From assembly GCF_000428045.1 (NCBI RefSeq), contig NZ_ATZE01000027.1:1-64000 (forward strand): DNA of 64,000 bases. The letters are read 5' to 3'. The notes under the pieces are model-generated. The model had not been told where the DNA came from, made no database searches, and saw only the letters and a program-made list of their open reading frames with translations. Source of the stretch: Sedimenticola selenatireducens DSM 17993 (GTDB lineage Bacteria > Pseudomonadota > Gammaproteobacteria > Chromatiales > Chromatiaceae). This document shows, one piece after another, positions 27,277-36,333 of the stretch (the first letter of the stretch is position 1; every line of letters starts with the position of its first letter). Both the position numbers and the translations under genes were made by a program.

Positions 27277-29108
27277 GTCAGGCGCTGGATATCATCAGGG
27301 GATTGAAGACACAGGTTCAGTTCACCGATCTGGATCTCCATTTTGCCGCTCTGATCGGCCGACTGGCCGATGATCAACGTCTCGAGGTGCTGCTCGCAGC
27401 CGCATTGACCAGCCACTGTACTGAAGCGGGTGATGTCTGTCTGCGACTTGCCGATTGGAGCGGTCGTAATGTCGAGGGGTTGCAAGGAGAGGTTAGACTG
27501 CCCGCCTGTGCGGACTGGATTCGCCTGCTGCGGAAGTCTCCGGTTGTGGGTGTCCCCGGTGACTTTCGGCCGCTGATCCTGGACGGGGCAGGACGTCTCT
27601 ATCTGCAGCGTTATTGGGCGTATGAACAGCAACTGGCCGACCTGCTGCTGGATCGTAGTCGGAGAGATGTCGCCGCGGTGGATCCACAGCGCTTGCGGCA
27701 GGCGTTGGCGCTGTTGTTTCCCCCGCAGCCGGAACTGGTGACTGACTGGCAGAAAATCGCCGCTGCTGTAGCGGTGCAGAAACGTCTTACGGTGATTTCC
27801 GGGGGACCGGGGACCGGCAAAACCAGCACGGTTGTGCGGATTCTGACGCTGTTGCAGCAACAGGCCGGTGACCGGCCGCTGGTGATCGCCCTGGCGGCGC
27901 CGACCGGAAAGGCCGCGGCCCGCCTGCAGGACTCCATTCAGAGGGCGCTGGAGCACCTGCCGGTTGCCCCCGACCTGATGGAAAATATACCGACGCAGGC
28001 AATGACCCTGCATCGGCTGATGGGCAGTCGGCAGGATTCCGTTCAATTCAGACATGATGCCGCCAATCCCCTACCGGTGGATCTGCTGGTCATTGATGAG
28101 GCGTCGATGGTGGATGTGGCGCTAATGGCCAAGGTGGTGGCCGCTTTGCCGGCCGAGGCTCGTCTGATCCTGCTGGGTGATCGAAACCAGCTCGCCTCGG
28201 TTGAAGCTGGCGCGGTGTTGGGCGATATCTGTGGGGATAACCCCGGTTACACTGCTGATTTCCAACAGTGGCTTGAACTGTTCACGAATCAGATTCTTCA
28301 TGAAGAAACGCCGGCACATCATCCATTAGGCAACTCTGTGGTGCAACTGCGTCACAGCTACCGTTTTGGCCGACACAGCGGCATCGGACAGCTTGCCGAG
28401 GCGGTGAACCGGGGCGAGGGGGAAGCGGCGCGGCAACTGCTGGAACGGGAGGACCTGGGCGATATCCGGTTGTTGGTGAAACCGGACGATCCGGTGGCGT
28501 TTGCCGTATCCGCTTATCGCTTCTATTTGGAACGAATAGCTCGTGGTGCCAGGGTGGAAGAGGTGTTTGCCGCTTTTGACGGCTTTCGGGTTCTCTGCGC
28601 CTTGCGGTCGGGGCCAGCCGGCGTGTCAAGGTTGAATCAGGAGATCCGGCATCGCCTCGAGATAGTCGGCCTGGTAGACCGTGGAGTGGCGTGGTACCCG
28701 GGGCGGCCGATACTGATTACCCGAAATGACCACAATCTCAAACTTTACAACGGGGATGTCGGTATCCTGCTGGCGGATGATTCAGGGGAGATGCAGGTCT
28801 GTTTCCAGACCCCGGGCGGCGTACGTCGGGTGAGCCCGGCGCGACTGCCTCCCCACGAAACCGCCTTTGCCATGACGGTACACAAAAGTCAGGGTTCAGA
28901 GTTTGAGCGGGTTCTGCTGATCCTGCCGGAGCGGGAGAGTCCGCTGCTCACGCGTGAGCTGATCTACACCGGACTCACCCGAAGTCGCCGCGAGTTTATC
29001 CTCTCGGACAGGCATGGAATGCTTGCCCCGGCGATTGCGCGGTGCACCAGAAGGGCCTCAGGATTGCGAGAGAAATTGTGGGGCGGGGAAGGGAAATCGT
29101 TGGCGTGA
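27273..29108 (+). CDS. recD: Exodeoxyribonuclease V subunit alpha (RecD)
   Basis: RecD is the fast 5'-3' SF1B helicase of RecBCD. The 611-residue protein has an N-terminal RecB-interaction domain, Walker A VISGGPGTGKTSTVVRILTL at about 170-190, motif II VDLLVIDEASMVDVALMAKV, motif III LLGDRNQLASVEAGAVLGDI and motif V/VI (MTVHKSQGSEFERVLLILPE; LIYTGLTRSRREFIL). Its ATG overlaps the recB stop by 4 bases (ATGA), so translation is coupled. Confidence 0.98.
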   Translation: MSQALDIIRGLKTQVQFTDLDLHFAALIGRLADDQRLEVLLAAALTSHCTEAGDVCLRLADWSGRNVEGLQGEVRLPACADWIRLLRKSPVVGVPGDFRPLILDGAGRLYLQRYWAYEQQLADLLLDRSRRDVAAVDPQRLRQALALLFPPQPELVTDWQKIAAAVAVQKRLTVISGGPGTGKTSTVVRILTLLQQQAGDRPLVIALAAPTGKAAARLQDSIQRALEHLPVAPDLMENIPTQAMTLHRLMGSRQDSVQFRHDAANPLPVDLLVIDEASMVDVALMAKVVAALPAEARLILLGDRNQLASVEAGAVLGDICGDNPGYTADFQQWLELFTNQILHEETPAHHPLGNSVVQLRHSYRFGRHSGIGQLAEAVNRGEGEAARQLLEREDLGDIRLLVKPDDPVAFAVSAYRFYLERIARGARVEEVFAAFDGFRVLCALRSGPAGVSRLNQEIRHRLEIVGLVDRGVAWYPGRPILITRNDHNLKLYNGDVGILLADDSGEMQVCFQTPGGVRRVSPARLPPHETAFAMTVHKSQGSEFERVLLILPERESPLLTRELIYTGLTRSRREFILSDRHGMLAPAIARCTRRASGLREKLWGGEGKSLA

Positions 29109-29254
29109 GTGTGACAACAATCACCGTTATCGACAAATATATCTGGCCATCCGGTTATTTGTGAGTCTTATCACCGCAAAAAGAGTAAAAACTGTCTAAA
29201 AATCAACTAACAGATCCTGATTACTTGCCTTTCACTTTAATTCGGATAATACTC
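29109..29254. other. AT-rich gap after recD
   Basis: This stretch shows no ORF or strong hairpin. It is AT-rich and probably carries the promoter for the small ORF and parA-like gene that follow; GATAAT at 29245-29250 could be a -10 box, but no good -35 box is seen at 16-18 bp spacing. Confidence 0.35.
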
Positions 29255-29443
29255 ATGCAGCTATTTAAGAAAGTAATAACTTTCCGGCAGAAGAAGAGGG
29301 GGGATAACCCTCTGAGTGCGGATTGGCGCGAAGGTCTTCAACGGCCACATTCAGATCGATGGATCGGAGAATCCAGGTGGTTGAACATCAAGGGGCACGG
29401 GTCAAGGGAATGGCTGTCTCTGAACTTGAATAAACGGGGATAG
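29255..29443 (+). CDS. Possible small basic protein upstream of parA-like gene
   Basis: A 62-codon frame (MQLFKKVITFRQKKRGDNPL at the start, many Arg/Lys/Trp residues) ends 6 bases before the ParA start codon. The frame is also open from a TTG at 29225. No ribosome binding site is obvious and I do not recognise the sequence. Its placement immediately upstream and in the same direction makes it worth keeping as a candidate partner for the ATPase, as many orphan ParAs use a small basic activating partner, but it may be chance. Confidence 0.3.
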   Translation: MQLFKKVITFRQKKRGDNPLSADWREGLQRPHSDRWIGESRWLNIKGHGSREWLSLNLNKRG

Positions 29444-29449
29444 GGTTCA

Positions 29450-30181
29450 ATGCACAATATCATGGTGCTCAACGCAAAAGGCGGCTGTGGGAAAACAACA
29501 ATATCCACCACGCTGGCCTGCTATTTTGCCGGCCAGGGCTACAAGACAGCACTCATGGATTACGACCCACAGAACTCCAGCCACCACTGGCTGGATATGC
29601 GAAAACCCTCCCAGCCGCAAATCCATTCAATCGATGCCGCACGGTCTCGGACCGGAATGACCCGCACCTGGCAACTCCATACCGGAGTGGGAACCGAGGT
29701 CGTGGTTATAGACACCCCGGCCGGTGTCACCGGTGGACAACTGGTGGAGCTGTTCAACAAGGCCGATACTATCCTGATTCCGGTAATGCCCAACATTATC
29801 GATTTACAGGCGATTGAGGGTTTTCTTACCGAACTGATGCGGTTTGCCAAAAACCGACTCCATGGTAAGCGGATCGCCATGGTCATCAATCGGGTGCGTT
29901 TCAAAACGGCGACGTATGAGAAAATTGAAGACCTGTCGTCCAGGATGGGGATACCTCTGATTGGTTCGCTGCGTGATACCCACAACTATGCCATTGCCAT
30001 GGAGTCCGGCATGGGTATTTGCGAAATGAAGAGCAGCGTCTCATCAAAAGACCGCAAACAGTGGCAGCCCATTATCAACTGGTTGCACGAAGCGATTCCG
30101 GGCAAGGAACCCATGCAGGAGGCGAAGTTTGCCGAGCTGCAGGGCTGGCAGCCGGAAGTGAAAAGCGTCGCGCTCTCCTAA
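29450..30181 (+). CDS. ParA/MinD-family ATPase, orphan (no ParB beside it)
   Basis: ParA-type ATPases position DNA or protein cargo by ATP-dependent binding to the nucleoid. The 243-residue protein has the deviant Walker A NAKGGCGKTTISTTLACYFA with the signature Lys, Walker A' MDYDPQNSSHHW, and Walker B VVVIDTPAGVTGG, where the usual DxPP is DTPA. The C-terminal tail is short. No parB or centromere-like repeats lie nearby, so it is not the chromosome parAB system; the cargo is unknown. The gene is flanked by recD and sat. Confidence 0.85.
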   Translation: MHNIMVLNAKGGCGKTTISTTLACYFAGQGYKTALMDYDPQNSSHHWLDMRKPSQPQIHSIDAARSRTGMTRTWQLHTGVGTEVVVIDTPAGVTGGQLVELFNKADTILIPVMPNIIDLQAIEGFLTELMRFAKNRLHGKRIAMVINRVRFKTATYEKIEDLSSRMGIPLIGSLRDTHNYAIAMESGMGICEMKSSVSSKDRKQWQPIINWLHEAIPGKEPMQEAKFAELQGWQPEVKSVALS

Positions 30182-30509
30182 TGCCACACCGCCCGATGTT
30201 CCCTGTGTCCGGATAAGCGATTTCGGGCAAGGTTTTTCCTGTTAAATCAATACAGTATTTTTTTTACTGCCCTTATAAATATAAATTTGGGATAACCCAT
30301 TCATCCATGTGGTAGGGTATGCCCTGAATTTATATTGGGTGCGATGCCGTTGCTCAATCGGCCAAGGTCCTGTCAGTGGAACCAGATTGGGATCATGACC
30401 GGATCGGATGAGTATCCCGCTGATTTCTACAGCTACCCGATTGCATGGTTTTATTGTAATCGGATACAAAAATATTAAACGATAAACTGTTCTAAGGAGA
30501 TCTAGAGAG
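30182..30509. other. 328-base leader region before sat
   Basis: There is no supportable ORF. A short AT-rich tract (about 30250-30295) and the sequence up to AAGGAG (30494-30499, the sat RBS) probably hold the sat promoter and leader, but I could not fix -35 and -10 boxes. I recognise no riboswitch. Confidence 0.4.
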
Positions 30510-31697
30510 ATGATCAAGCCTGTCGGATCCGATACCCTTCAGCCGCTTTTTGTCTATGACACTGATAAACATCATGCACTGATGCATGAGGCCGAGTCTT
30601 TGCCGTCGGTGATTATCAGCTCCCAGGCCGCAGGCAACGCGGTGATGCTGGGCGCTGGTTATTTCAATCCCCTGAAAGGTTACATGACTGTTGGTGACGC
30701 CATGGGCTGTGCCGAGCATATGAAAATGTCCGACGGCAGTTTCTTCCCGGTGCCCGTGCTCTGCTTGCTGGAGAGTGTGGATGAGCTCCAGGGCGTGGGA
30801 CGTATCGCGCTGCGGGATCCGAATGTGGAAGGCAATCCGGTCCTGGCCGTCATGGACATCAATACCATCGAGCAGGTCTCGGATGAGCAGATGGAGATCA
30901 TGACCCGTCGGGTTTACGGCACCACCGATCCGGAGCACCCCGGTGTGGCGGCGTTTAATAGCCAGGGACGCTACGCAATCTCCGGTCCGATCCAGGTGTT
31001 GAGCTTCAGCTATTTTCAGACGGATTTTCCGGATACCTTCCGTACCGCCGTTGAGATCCGTAATGAGATCCAGGAACGCGGCTGGCAGAAAATTGTCGCC
31101 TTCCAGACCCGCAATCCGATGCATCGGGCGCATGAAGAGTTGTGTAAGATGGCCATGGATGCAGTCAAGGCCGATGGTGTGGTGATTCACATGCTGTTGG
31201 GCAAGCTGAAGCCAGGCGATATCCCTGCTCCGGTTCGGGACGCGGCGATTCGCAAGATGGCTGAGCTCTATTTCCCGCCCAACACCGTCTGTATCACCGG
31301 TTATGGCTTCGATATGCTCTATGCCGGTCCTCGTGAAGCGGTTCTGCACGCCTATTTCCGGCAGAACATGGGCGCAACCCACTTCATTATCGGTCGGGAC
31401 CATGCCGGTGTGGGTGATTATTACGGCGCCTTCGATGCCCAGACGATCTTCGATACCGAGGTGCCGGCAGATGCTCTGGATATCGAGATCTTCAGGGCCG
31501 ATCACACCGCCTATTCCAAGAAACTGAATCGGGTAGTGATGATGCGTGATGCCCCGGATCACAGCAAGGAAGACTTCGTGCTGCTCTCCGGTACCAAGGT
31601 ACGTGAGATGCTGGGGCAGGGCATGGCGCCGCCGCCTGAATTCTCCCGTCCGGAAGTGGCCGAGATTCTAATGAATTACTATCAGTCGCTGAATTGA
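30510..31697 (+). CDS. sat: ATP sulfurylase, dissimilatory type
   Basis: Sat interconverts ATP plus sulfate with APS plus pyrophosphate. In sulfur oxidisers it runs towards ATP, releasing sulfate from APS made by APS reductase. The 395-residue single-chain protein has the N-terminal PUA-like domain and the catalytic domain with QTRNPMHRAHEELCKMA (QxRNPxHxxH) and FIIGRDHAGVGDYYG. This is the homo-oligomeric type, unlike the CysDN heterodimer used for assimilation. aprBA genes are not adjacent in this window. A strong AAGGAG precedes the ATG, and a GC-rich hairpin follows the stop. Confidence 0.95.
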   Translation: MIKPVGSDTLQPLFVYDTDKHHALMHEAESLPSVIISSQAAGNAVMLGAGYFNPLKGYMTVGDAMGCAEHMKMSDGSFFPVPVLCLLESVDELQGVGRIALRDPNVEGNPVLAVMDINTIEQVSDEQMEIMTRRVYGTTDPEHPGVAAFNSQGRYAISGPIQVLSFSYFQTDFPDTFRTAVEIRNEIQERGWQKIVAFQTRNPMHRAHEELCKMAMDAVKADGVVIHMLLGKLKPGDIPAPVRDAAIRKMAELYFPPNTVCITGYGFDMLYAGPREAVLHAYFRQNMGATHFIIGRDHAGVGDYYGAFDAQTIFDTEVPADALDIEIFRADHTAYSKKLNRVVMMRDAPDHSKEDFVLLSGTKVREMLGQGMAPPPEFSRPEVAEILMNYYQSLN

Positions 31698-31705
31698 TGT
31701 TATGC

Positions 31706-31733
31706 CCCCTCTGGCGTATTCGCGCCGGAGGGG
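31706..31733 (+). terminator. Hairpin after sat, probable terminator
   Basis: CCCCTCTGGCG (31706-31716) pairs with CGCCGGAGGGG (31723-31733) with one G-T pair. A T-run (TTTTTT) comes only about 14 bases later, so the terminator is non-ideal but likely. Confidence 0.6.
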
Positions 31734-31999
31734 TATTCGCGCTCCCGTTTTTTGAACAGTCCCCCTCCGGACAACCTTCCCGGTCTATCCCAACCCACCA
31801 TTGACACTGATTAAACTCGCCTGATTTCAGGCAATGCCTGTCATTTTGAATCCATTGTTTATCGTCGATGAAGCCAGTTTTTGATATCTGCAGATGAGTC
31901 TGTCAGAACTCATAGTTATTCGACAGCATGTTATTTCAGCAGTTAAGATGCAGGTCATTTTGACTGGCAATAGCAAAAAAACAGTGGAGGAGTGCTTAG
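31734..31999. other. Intergenic leader before metY
   Basis: No ORF is seen. TTGACA at 31801-31806 is a perfect -35 hexamer, but the base pattern 16-18 bp later is a poor -10, so the promoter call is weak. A small hairpin (GCCTGATTTCAGGC) lies at about 31828. I see no SAM-type riboswitch fold that I can support. GGAGGAG sits at the metY start as its ribosome binding site. Confidence 0.4.
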
Positions 32000-33274
32000 A
32001 TGAAGATTGAAACAGTCGCGATACACGGGGGATTTGAACCGGATCCCACGACCAAGGCGGTAGCAGTGCCGATATATCAGACCACTTCGTACGCCTTTGA
32101 TGATACCCAACACGGCGCCGATCTGTTTGATCTGAAAGTCCAGGGCAATATTTATACCCGCATTATGAACCCGACCACGGACGTGCTGGAAAAGCGCGTG
32201 GCGGCGATGGAAGGCGGTATTGGCGCATTGGGACTGGCATCCGGCATGGCGGCCATTACCAACACGATTTTTACCCTGTGTGAGGCCGGTGACAATATCG
32301 TTACCACTACTACCCTCTACGGTGGTACCTACAACCTGTTTGCCCACACCTTGCCGCAACTGGGGATTCAGGCCCGTTTTGCCGATCCCAGGGATGTTGA
32401 CGCTATGGCGGCATTGATTGATGAGCGTACCAAGGTGGTATTCTGCGAGTCCATCGGCAATCCTGCAGGCAATGTGGTGGATATCGGGGCAATAGCAGAT
32501 ATGGCCCATGCCCACGGTGTGCCGCTGGTGGTGGATAATACCGTCCCATCTCCCTATCTCTGTCGTCCGTTCGAGCATGGCGCGGATATCGTGGTGCACG
32601 CTTTGACCAAGTACATGGGCGGACACGGCACGACTATCGGTGGGGTGATTGTGGATTCAGGAAACTTCCCCTGGGCAGAGCATGCGGATCGCTTTCCGCG
32701 CTTGAATCAGCCGGACGTCTCCTACCATGGTGTGGTCTATACCGAGGCTCTGGGGCCGGCCGCCTTTATCGGTCGGGCACGGGTGGTGCCATTGCGCAAT
32801 ATGGGCGCGGCTATTTCACTATTCAACAGCTTCCTGGTTCTGCAGGGTATCGAGACACTGCCGGTGAGGATGGATCGTCATTGTGAAAATGCCCTGGCGG
32901 TCGCCAACTATCTGCAGTCCCATCCCCAGGTTGAGTGGGTCCGGTACGCGGGACTGGAGGGAAGTCCCGACAAGCATCTGGTGGATAAATACATGGGTGG
33001 GCGGGCTTCCAGCATTCTCTCCTTCGGCATTACCGGAGGCAAGGAGGCGGGTGGACGCTTTATCGATGCCCTGAAACTGGCGGTTCGTCTGGTGAATATC
33101 GGCGATGCCAAGACCCTGGCCTGTCATCCGGCTTCCACGACCCATCGTCAGCTTAATCCAGACGAGTTGGCCAGGGCGGGGGTGAGTGAGGATTTGGTGA
33201 GGCTCTCAATTGGAATTGAGCATATCGACGACATCATCGCCGACCTTGATCAGGCGCTCACCGCCTCGCGCTGA
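32000..33274 (+). CDS. metY: O-acetylhomoserine sulfhydrylase (Cys/Met metabolism PLP enzyme)
   Basis: This PLP enzyme makes homocysteine from O-acetylhomoserine and sulfide, a direct sulfhydrylation route to methionine. The 424-residue length and the start ([20 protein letters not shown]) match MetY more than the 390-residue MetB/MetC group. Key sites are [33 protein letters not shown], the PLP pocket [16 protein letters not shown], and the Schiff-base lysine in [18 protein letters not shown]. In a sulfide-rich cell this is a sensible enzyme to have beside sat, but they have separate leaders. Confidence 0.93.
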   Translation: MKIETVAIHGGFEPDPTTKAVAVPIYQTTSYAFDDTQHGADLFDLKVQGNIYTRIMNPTTDVLEKRVAAMEGGIGALGLASGMAAITNTIFTLCEAGDNIVTTTTLYGGTYNLFAHTLPQLGIQARFADPRDVDAMAALIDERTKVVFCESIGNPAGNVVDIGAIADMAHAHGVPLVVDNTVPSPYLCRPFEHGADIVVHALTKYMGGHGTTIGGVIVDSGNFPWAEHADRFPRLNQPDVSYHGVVYTEALGPAAFIGRARVVPLRNMGAAISLFNSFLVLQGIETLPVRMDRHCENALAVANYLQSHPQVEWVRYAGLEGSPDKHLVDKYMGGRASSILSFGITGGKEAGGRFIDALKLAVRLVNIGDAKTLACHPASTTHRQLNPDELARAGVSEDLVRLSIGIEHIDDIIADLDQALTASR

Positions 33275-33286
33275 GTCTGTACGAGC

Positions 33287-33320
33287 GTGGGCGGTCTTTT
33301 GGACCGCCCACTTTTGTTTT
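33287..33320 (+). terminator. Rho-independent terminator after metY
   Basis: A perfect 10-bp stem GTGGGCGGTC / GACCGCCCAC (33287-33296, 33302-33311) with a TTTTG loop, followed by TTTTGTTTT. It is only 12 bases after the metY stop. Confidence 0.92.
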
Positions 33321-33361
33321 ATCACGCCTACAGGTCGGGCTCCGAATTCTGCTCAGGCAGT

Positions 33362-33733
33362 TTAATCCTCAAGCCGCTTTATGTAGTCCGCCAGGATTTC
33401 CTCAGCTTTCTTTACCTGATCCAGGGTCATGGCAGAGGAGGCGGCCAGCTTGAATTTTTCCGCGTATTTATCCCCGCCGTGTTGTGCCATGCCAAACCAG
33501 ATATAGGCCTTTGAATAGTCTTTTTCAGTGCCTACGCCGTAGAGATACATCCCGGCCAGCTTGCCGAATGCATCCACGTCACCCGCTTCCGCCGCTTGTT
33601 TATATTGCCTGTACGCTTCGGCATGGTCACCTTTGGCATAGGCTTCGAGACCCGCTTCAAGGTCGGCGTGGAGCGGTGTGGAAATGAGGGCCGTCAAGGC
33701 AGCAGCGAGGAACAATTTTCGATTCGGTTTCAT
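33362..33733 (-). CDS. Small exported Sel1-like/TPR repeat protein
   Basis: The 123-residue product has a cleavable signal peptide (KLFLAAALTALISTPLHA) and then one to two Sel1-like repeats: AYRQYKQAAEAGDVDAFGKL, then AGMYLYGVGTEKDYSKAYIW. Sel1 repeats mediate protein contacts, often in the envelope. The C-terminal third is a charged helix (LDQVKKAEEILADYIKRLED). It is a single gene, convergent with metY. The specific role is unknown. Confidence 0.8.
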   Translation of the reverse strand: MKPNRKLFLAAALTALISTPLHADLEAGLEAYAKGDHAEAYRQYKQAAEAGDVDAFGKLAGMYLYGVGTEKDYSKAYIWFGMAQHGGDKYAEKFKLAASSAMTLDQVKKAEEILADYIKRLED

Positions 33734-33990
33734 GATGTCATCTTCAATGGTCAGAAGAGCTTATTCTAATGTAATCGGCCAGCGGTTAGAAGGCGGTGGG
33801 ATGATCGGCTCGCCGGATGCTACAGTGACTGTTACCCACCTTATCAAGACGCAGTGGAAGAATGGCCAGGATGAGAAGGGGCGTGAATAACTTGGTTGGC
33901 TCTAAGGTTGTTAGTAGTCTGTCTATTTATTAAATAATCAAGTAACAATATGGTTGTCTATTAAATATTTGGTGAAGCGCACGGCACGGC
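33734..33990. other. Intergenic region between the Sel1-like gene and mscS
   Basis: The segment carries upstream sequence for the Sel1-like gene on the minus strand and an AT-rich stretch at about 33905-33970. I see no gene or repeat in it. Confidence 0.4.
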
Positions 33991-34017
33991 AAAAAAAGAG
34001 CCCGCGGTGAGGCGGGC
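33991..34017 (-). terminator. Rho-independent terminator of mscS
   Basis: On the minus strand GCCCGC (34012-34017) pairs with GCGGGC (34000-34005), followed by TCTTTTTTT. It lies 9 bases past the mscS stop. Confidence 0.88.
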
Positions 34018-34025
34018 ACAGTTTT

Positions 34026-34844
34026 TTAATCTGCCTTGTCGAGGTGCACATCCATCTGCGGATATGGAATAGATATGCCATTGTCATCAAAGGCAAGCTT
34101 GATCTGTTCAGTCAGATCAAATTTCACCGCCCAGTAGTCAGTACTCTTTACCCAGGGCCTGACATTGAAATTGACACTGCTGTCGGCCAGTTCCCCCACC
34201 GCAACCAGTGGCTCAGGTTCTTTTAGGACCCGCTCATCCGCACTCAGGATATCCGTCAGGAGTTGCTTGGCCTTGCGAATATCGTCCTGGTAGCCAATGC
34301 CGAAAACCATATCGATGCGTCGGGTCTCACGGGCGGAATAATTGGTGATGGTGCCGTTATAAATCGACCCGTTCGGTACTATGACTTCCCGATTGTCACC
34401 GGTACGCATAATGGTGCTGAAAATACTGATTGTTTCCACCACACCGGCGGTACCGCCGGCCTCGACAAAATCCCCGGTTTTGAAGGGGCGGAAGATAATC
34501 AACATGACCCCGGCGGCGAAGTTCTGCAATGAGTTCTGCATGGCCAAGCCAATCGCCAGGCCGGCGGCACCCAGCAGGGCGATCAATGAGGTGGTGTCCA
34601 CGCCCAGTTGATCCATGGCGGCAATGACAATAAACAGCAACAGGACCGCGTGAAGAATGGAGGTGATAAAGTCGATTAGAATGACATCCAGTTTGCTCTT
34701 GGTCAGCAGTTTCTTGGCTACCTTGAGCAGGATATTTGCCACCCAGAGACCAACGAAAAAGGTAGCCAGTGCCAGCAGGATGTTGATGCCCCAGGGGATG
34801 ACAAAGGTTGTTACCAGCTTCTCAAGATCCATGAATTCAGGCAT
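34026..34844 (-). CDS. mscS: Small-conductance mechanosensitive channel (MscS family)
   Basis: The channel opens under membrane tension and relieves hypo-osmotic shock. The 272-residue protein has three N-terminal helices; TM3 carries the Gly/Ala packing face (LGAAGLAIGLAMQNSLQNFA followed by AGVML). The cytoplasmic beta domain begins IFRPFKTGDFVEAGGTAGVV, with VPNGSIYNGTITNYS after it. The size and topology match E. coli MscS (286). The gene stands alone with its own terminator. Confidence 0.95.
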   Translation of the reverse strand: MPEFMDLEKLVTTFVIPWGINILLALATFFVGLWVANILLKVAKKLLTKSKLDVILIDFITSILHAVLLLFIVIAAMDQLGVDTTSLIALLGAAGLAIGLAMQNSLQNFAAGVMLIIFRPFKTGDFVEAGGTAGVVETISIFSTIMRTGDNREVIVPNGSIYNGTITNYSARETRRIDMVFGIGYQDDIRKAKQLLTDILSADERVLKEPEPLVAVGELADSSVNFNVRPWVKSTDYWAVKFDLTEQIKLAFDDNGISIPYPQMDVHLDKAD

Positions 34845-34968
34845 GTCTAACTCCTAATTGAATTTGTTTTTGATTAAATGGAAAGCCTACTTAATATAAC
34901 AGACATATGTCAGGTTCAATCATCTGGAGATTGTAAATAAAGGTAAAGAATTACAGCTCACTATTTCT

Positions 34969-35790
34969 TCAGAGATCGATCTCTTCGACCAACAACTCGA
35001 TCGCTCTGTCATCACTGTTTGTCGTGCGGGTGTTTTTCAATATGCCATGCCCATTCTCGACGGATTCTTGAGATACGCCGCCAATGCTGATCCATTCACC
35101 CAGCCTGCCGGATACGGTGGTGTGCGCCTGCTGGATCTCATAGTGGCCCTGGGTGTTGCCCGTGCGGTTCATTTGCGGACTAATCTCAAGTGTTACCAAG
35201 GACCCATTGATCCTCGGAATTACATAAAATCCGCTGGAAACATTTTTATAGCGGGTTGTGGTCTGTTGATAGAATGCATTGTTGTTGATGATGGTGGTTT
35301 GCTCGGGCACCGGTACTGACTGCCCGGTGGAGATAAAGGCAGGATAGCCTTCCAGCACCTGAAGGGTGTGCGTGGCATCCAGATGGCTTCTGGTTCTCGC
35401 CTCTTTCATTCGCAGTCGTATGCCACCGTTTTGTGGCTGGCCGACAATTACCTTGGCATGTTTGCCAATCATGGTATTAATATCCGCTTCTACCGCCCGC
35501 TGTGATTGGTGTTCGCCTGTCGACTGTCTGACAGAGATCTGTAACTTTTTGGGTGGTTGGTCAAGACGCTGAAGAATTTTCTTTATCTCCACCAGATTGT
35601 CTGGGGAAGTGCGGATGATCAATTGATCATTCATCCCGGCAATTGAACCGTCATTGTCTATGAAGGGTTGGAGTATCGGGATAATCTCCGCCACGGGCCG
35701 GCTCTTCAGTTGAATAATCTCCAGTGGATAGTCGGCTGCGGATTGAGCGCAAAAGATTAGAAGAATCAGCAGGAGTAATGACTGCTTCAT
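34969..35790 (-). CDS. Secretin-like (NolW-like) exported protein, orphan
   Basis: The 273-residue protein has a signal peptide and then a secretin N1/NolW-type subdomain (EIIQLKSRPVAEIIPILQPF; MNDQLIIRTSPDNLVEIKKI; LQRLDQPPKKLQI). The second half resembles a reduced secretin barrel domain: LQVLEGYPAFISTGQSVPVP, SGFYVIPRIN, VTLEISPQMNR, and a final ELLVEEIDL. It is much shorter than any working secretin. No other secretion genes are next to it. It is transcribed after the DUF7931 gene with a 15-base gap, so they share an operon. Function unknown. Confidence 0.75.
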   Translation of the reverse strand: MKQSLLLLILLIFCAQSAADYPLEIIQLKSRPVAEIIPILQPFIDNDGSIAGMNDQLIIRTSPDNLVEIKKILQRLDQPPKKLQISVRQSTGEHQSQRAVEADINTMIGKHAKVIVGQPQNGGIRLRMKEARTRSHLDATHTLQVLEGYPAFISTGQSVPVPEQTTIINNNAFYQQTTTRYKNVSSGFYVIPRINGSLVTLEISPQMNRTGNTQGHYEIQQAHTTVSGRLGEWISIGGVSQESVENGHGILKNTRTTNSDDRAIELLVEEIDL

Positions 35791-35805
35791 GATTGTATCC
35801 TCGGA

Positions 35806-36333
35806 TTAAAGATAGAGTCTGCGCAGGCTGCTTTCCTGTTCACTCCGTTCCCACACTTCGGTAAAAAAATCCGTTAATAGTCTGGATTCAATCGGATGAC
35901 AGAAGTTTGCTTCACCTTCATAGCGCCCCGCTGCCCGGCGTCTGATATAGCCGATTCCGTCAGCAATGATAAAATTTTCCGGGTGATCAATATAGTCAGC
36001 ATGCGGTCGCCTGATCTCTATTTTACTGGTGAGTCTGCGCGACAGATCGATTAACCGGTGCCCTTCCCGGCGCGCCCGTTCAGTATCCTGGAGCAGGATG
36101 CGAATGCCGATGCCCCTGCATTCGATGGCGAGCCGCTTCACCGCATCGAGGAACCGGGTCTGGTCGTAGATGGGTTTATCCAGATCAAAGGTGAAGATGT
36201 CGAGATGGTATTTCGTTTGCTGGGCGATGCTCTCGCTCGCCTGTCTGAACGGCTCGCGGCCCTGCAGGATCATTCGCTCTCTGCTTTCCCCCAGCACCAG
36301 GGAGTCAATGGTTATTTCCGTTGGGCTGTTCAT
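35806..36333 (-). CDS. DUF7931-type protein (phospholipase D-like fold suggested)
   Basis: A soluble 175-residue protein with a pattern of predicted alternating helices and strands (YHLDIFTFDLDKPIYDQTRF; RGIGIRILLQDTERARREGH; NFIIADGIGYIRRRAAGRYE). It resembles the DUF7931 group, often coded next to or fused with a GNAT acetyltransferase. HxK catalytic motifs of true phospholipase D are not visible, so catalysis is doubtful. Its start overlaps the GNAT stop by 4 bases. Confidence 0.7.
   Translation of the reverse strand: MNSPTEITIDSLVLGESRERMILQGREPFRQASESIAQQTKYHLDIFTFDLDKPIYDQTRFLDAVKRLAIECRGIGIRILLQDTERARREGHRLIDLSRRLTSKIEIRRPHADYIDHPENFIIADGIGYIRRRAAGRYEGEANFCHPIESRLLTDFFTEVWERSEQESSLRRLYL

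Noticed and set aside
30492-31562. 356-codon ORF antisense to sat
   Set aside because: His/Ile-rich shadow of sat with no RBS; sat motifs are unambiguous.
31734-31999. Possible SAM-responsive riboswitch before metY
   Set aside because: The leader has only a small hairpin and no recognisable conserved core of a SAM riboswitch class.
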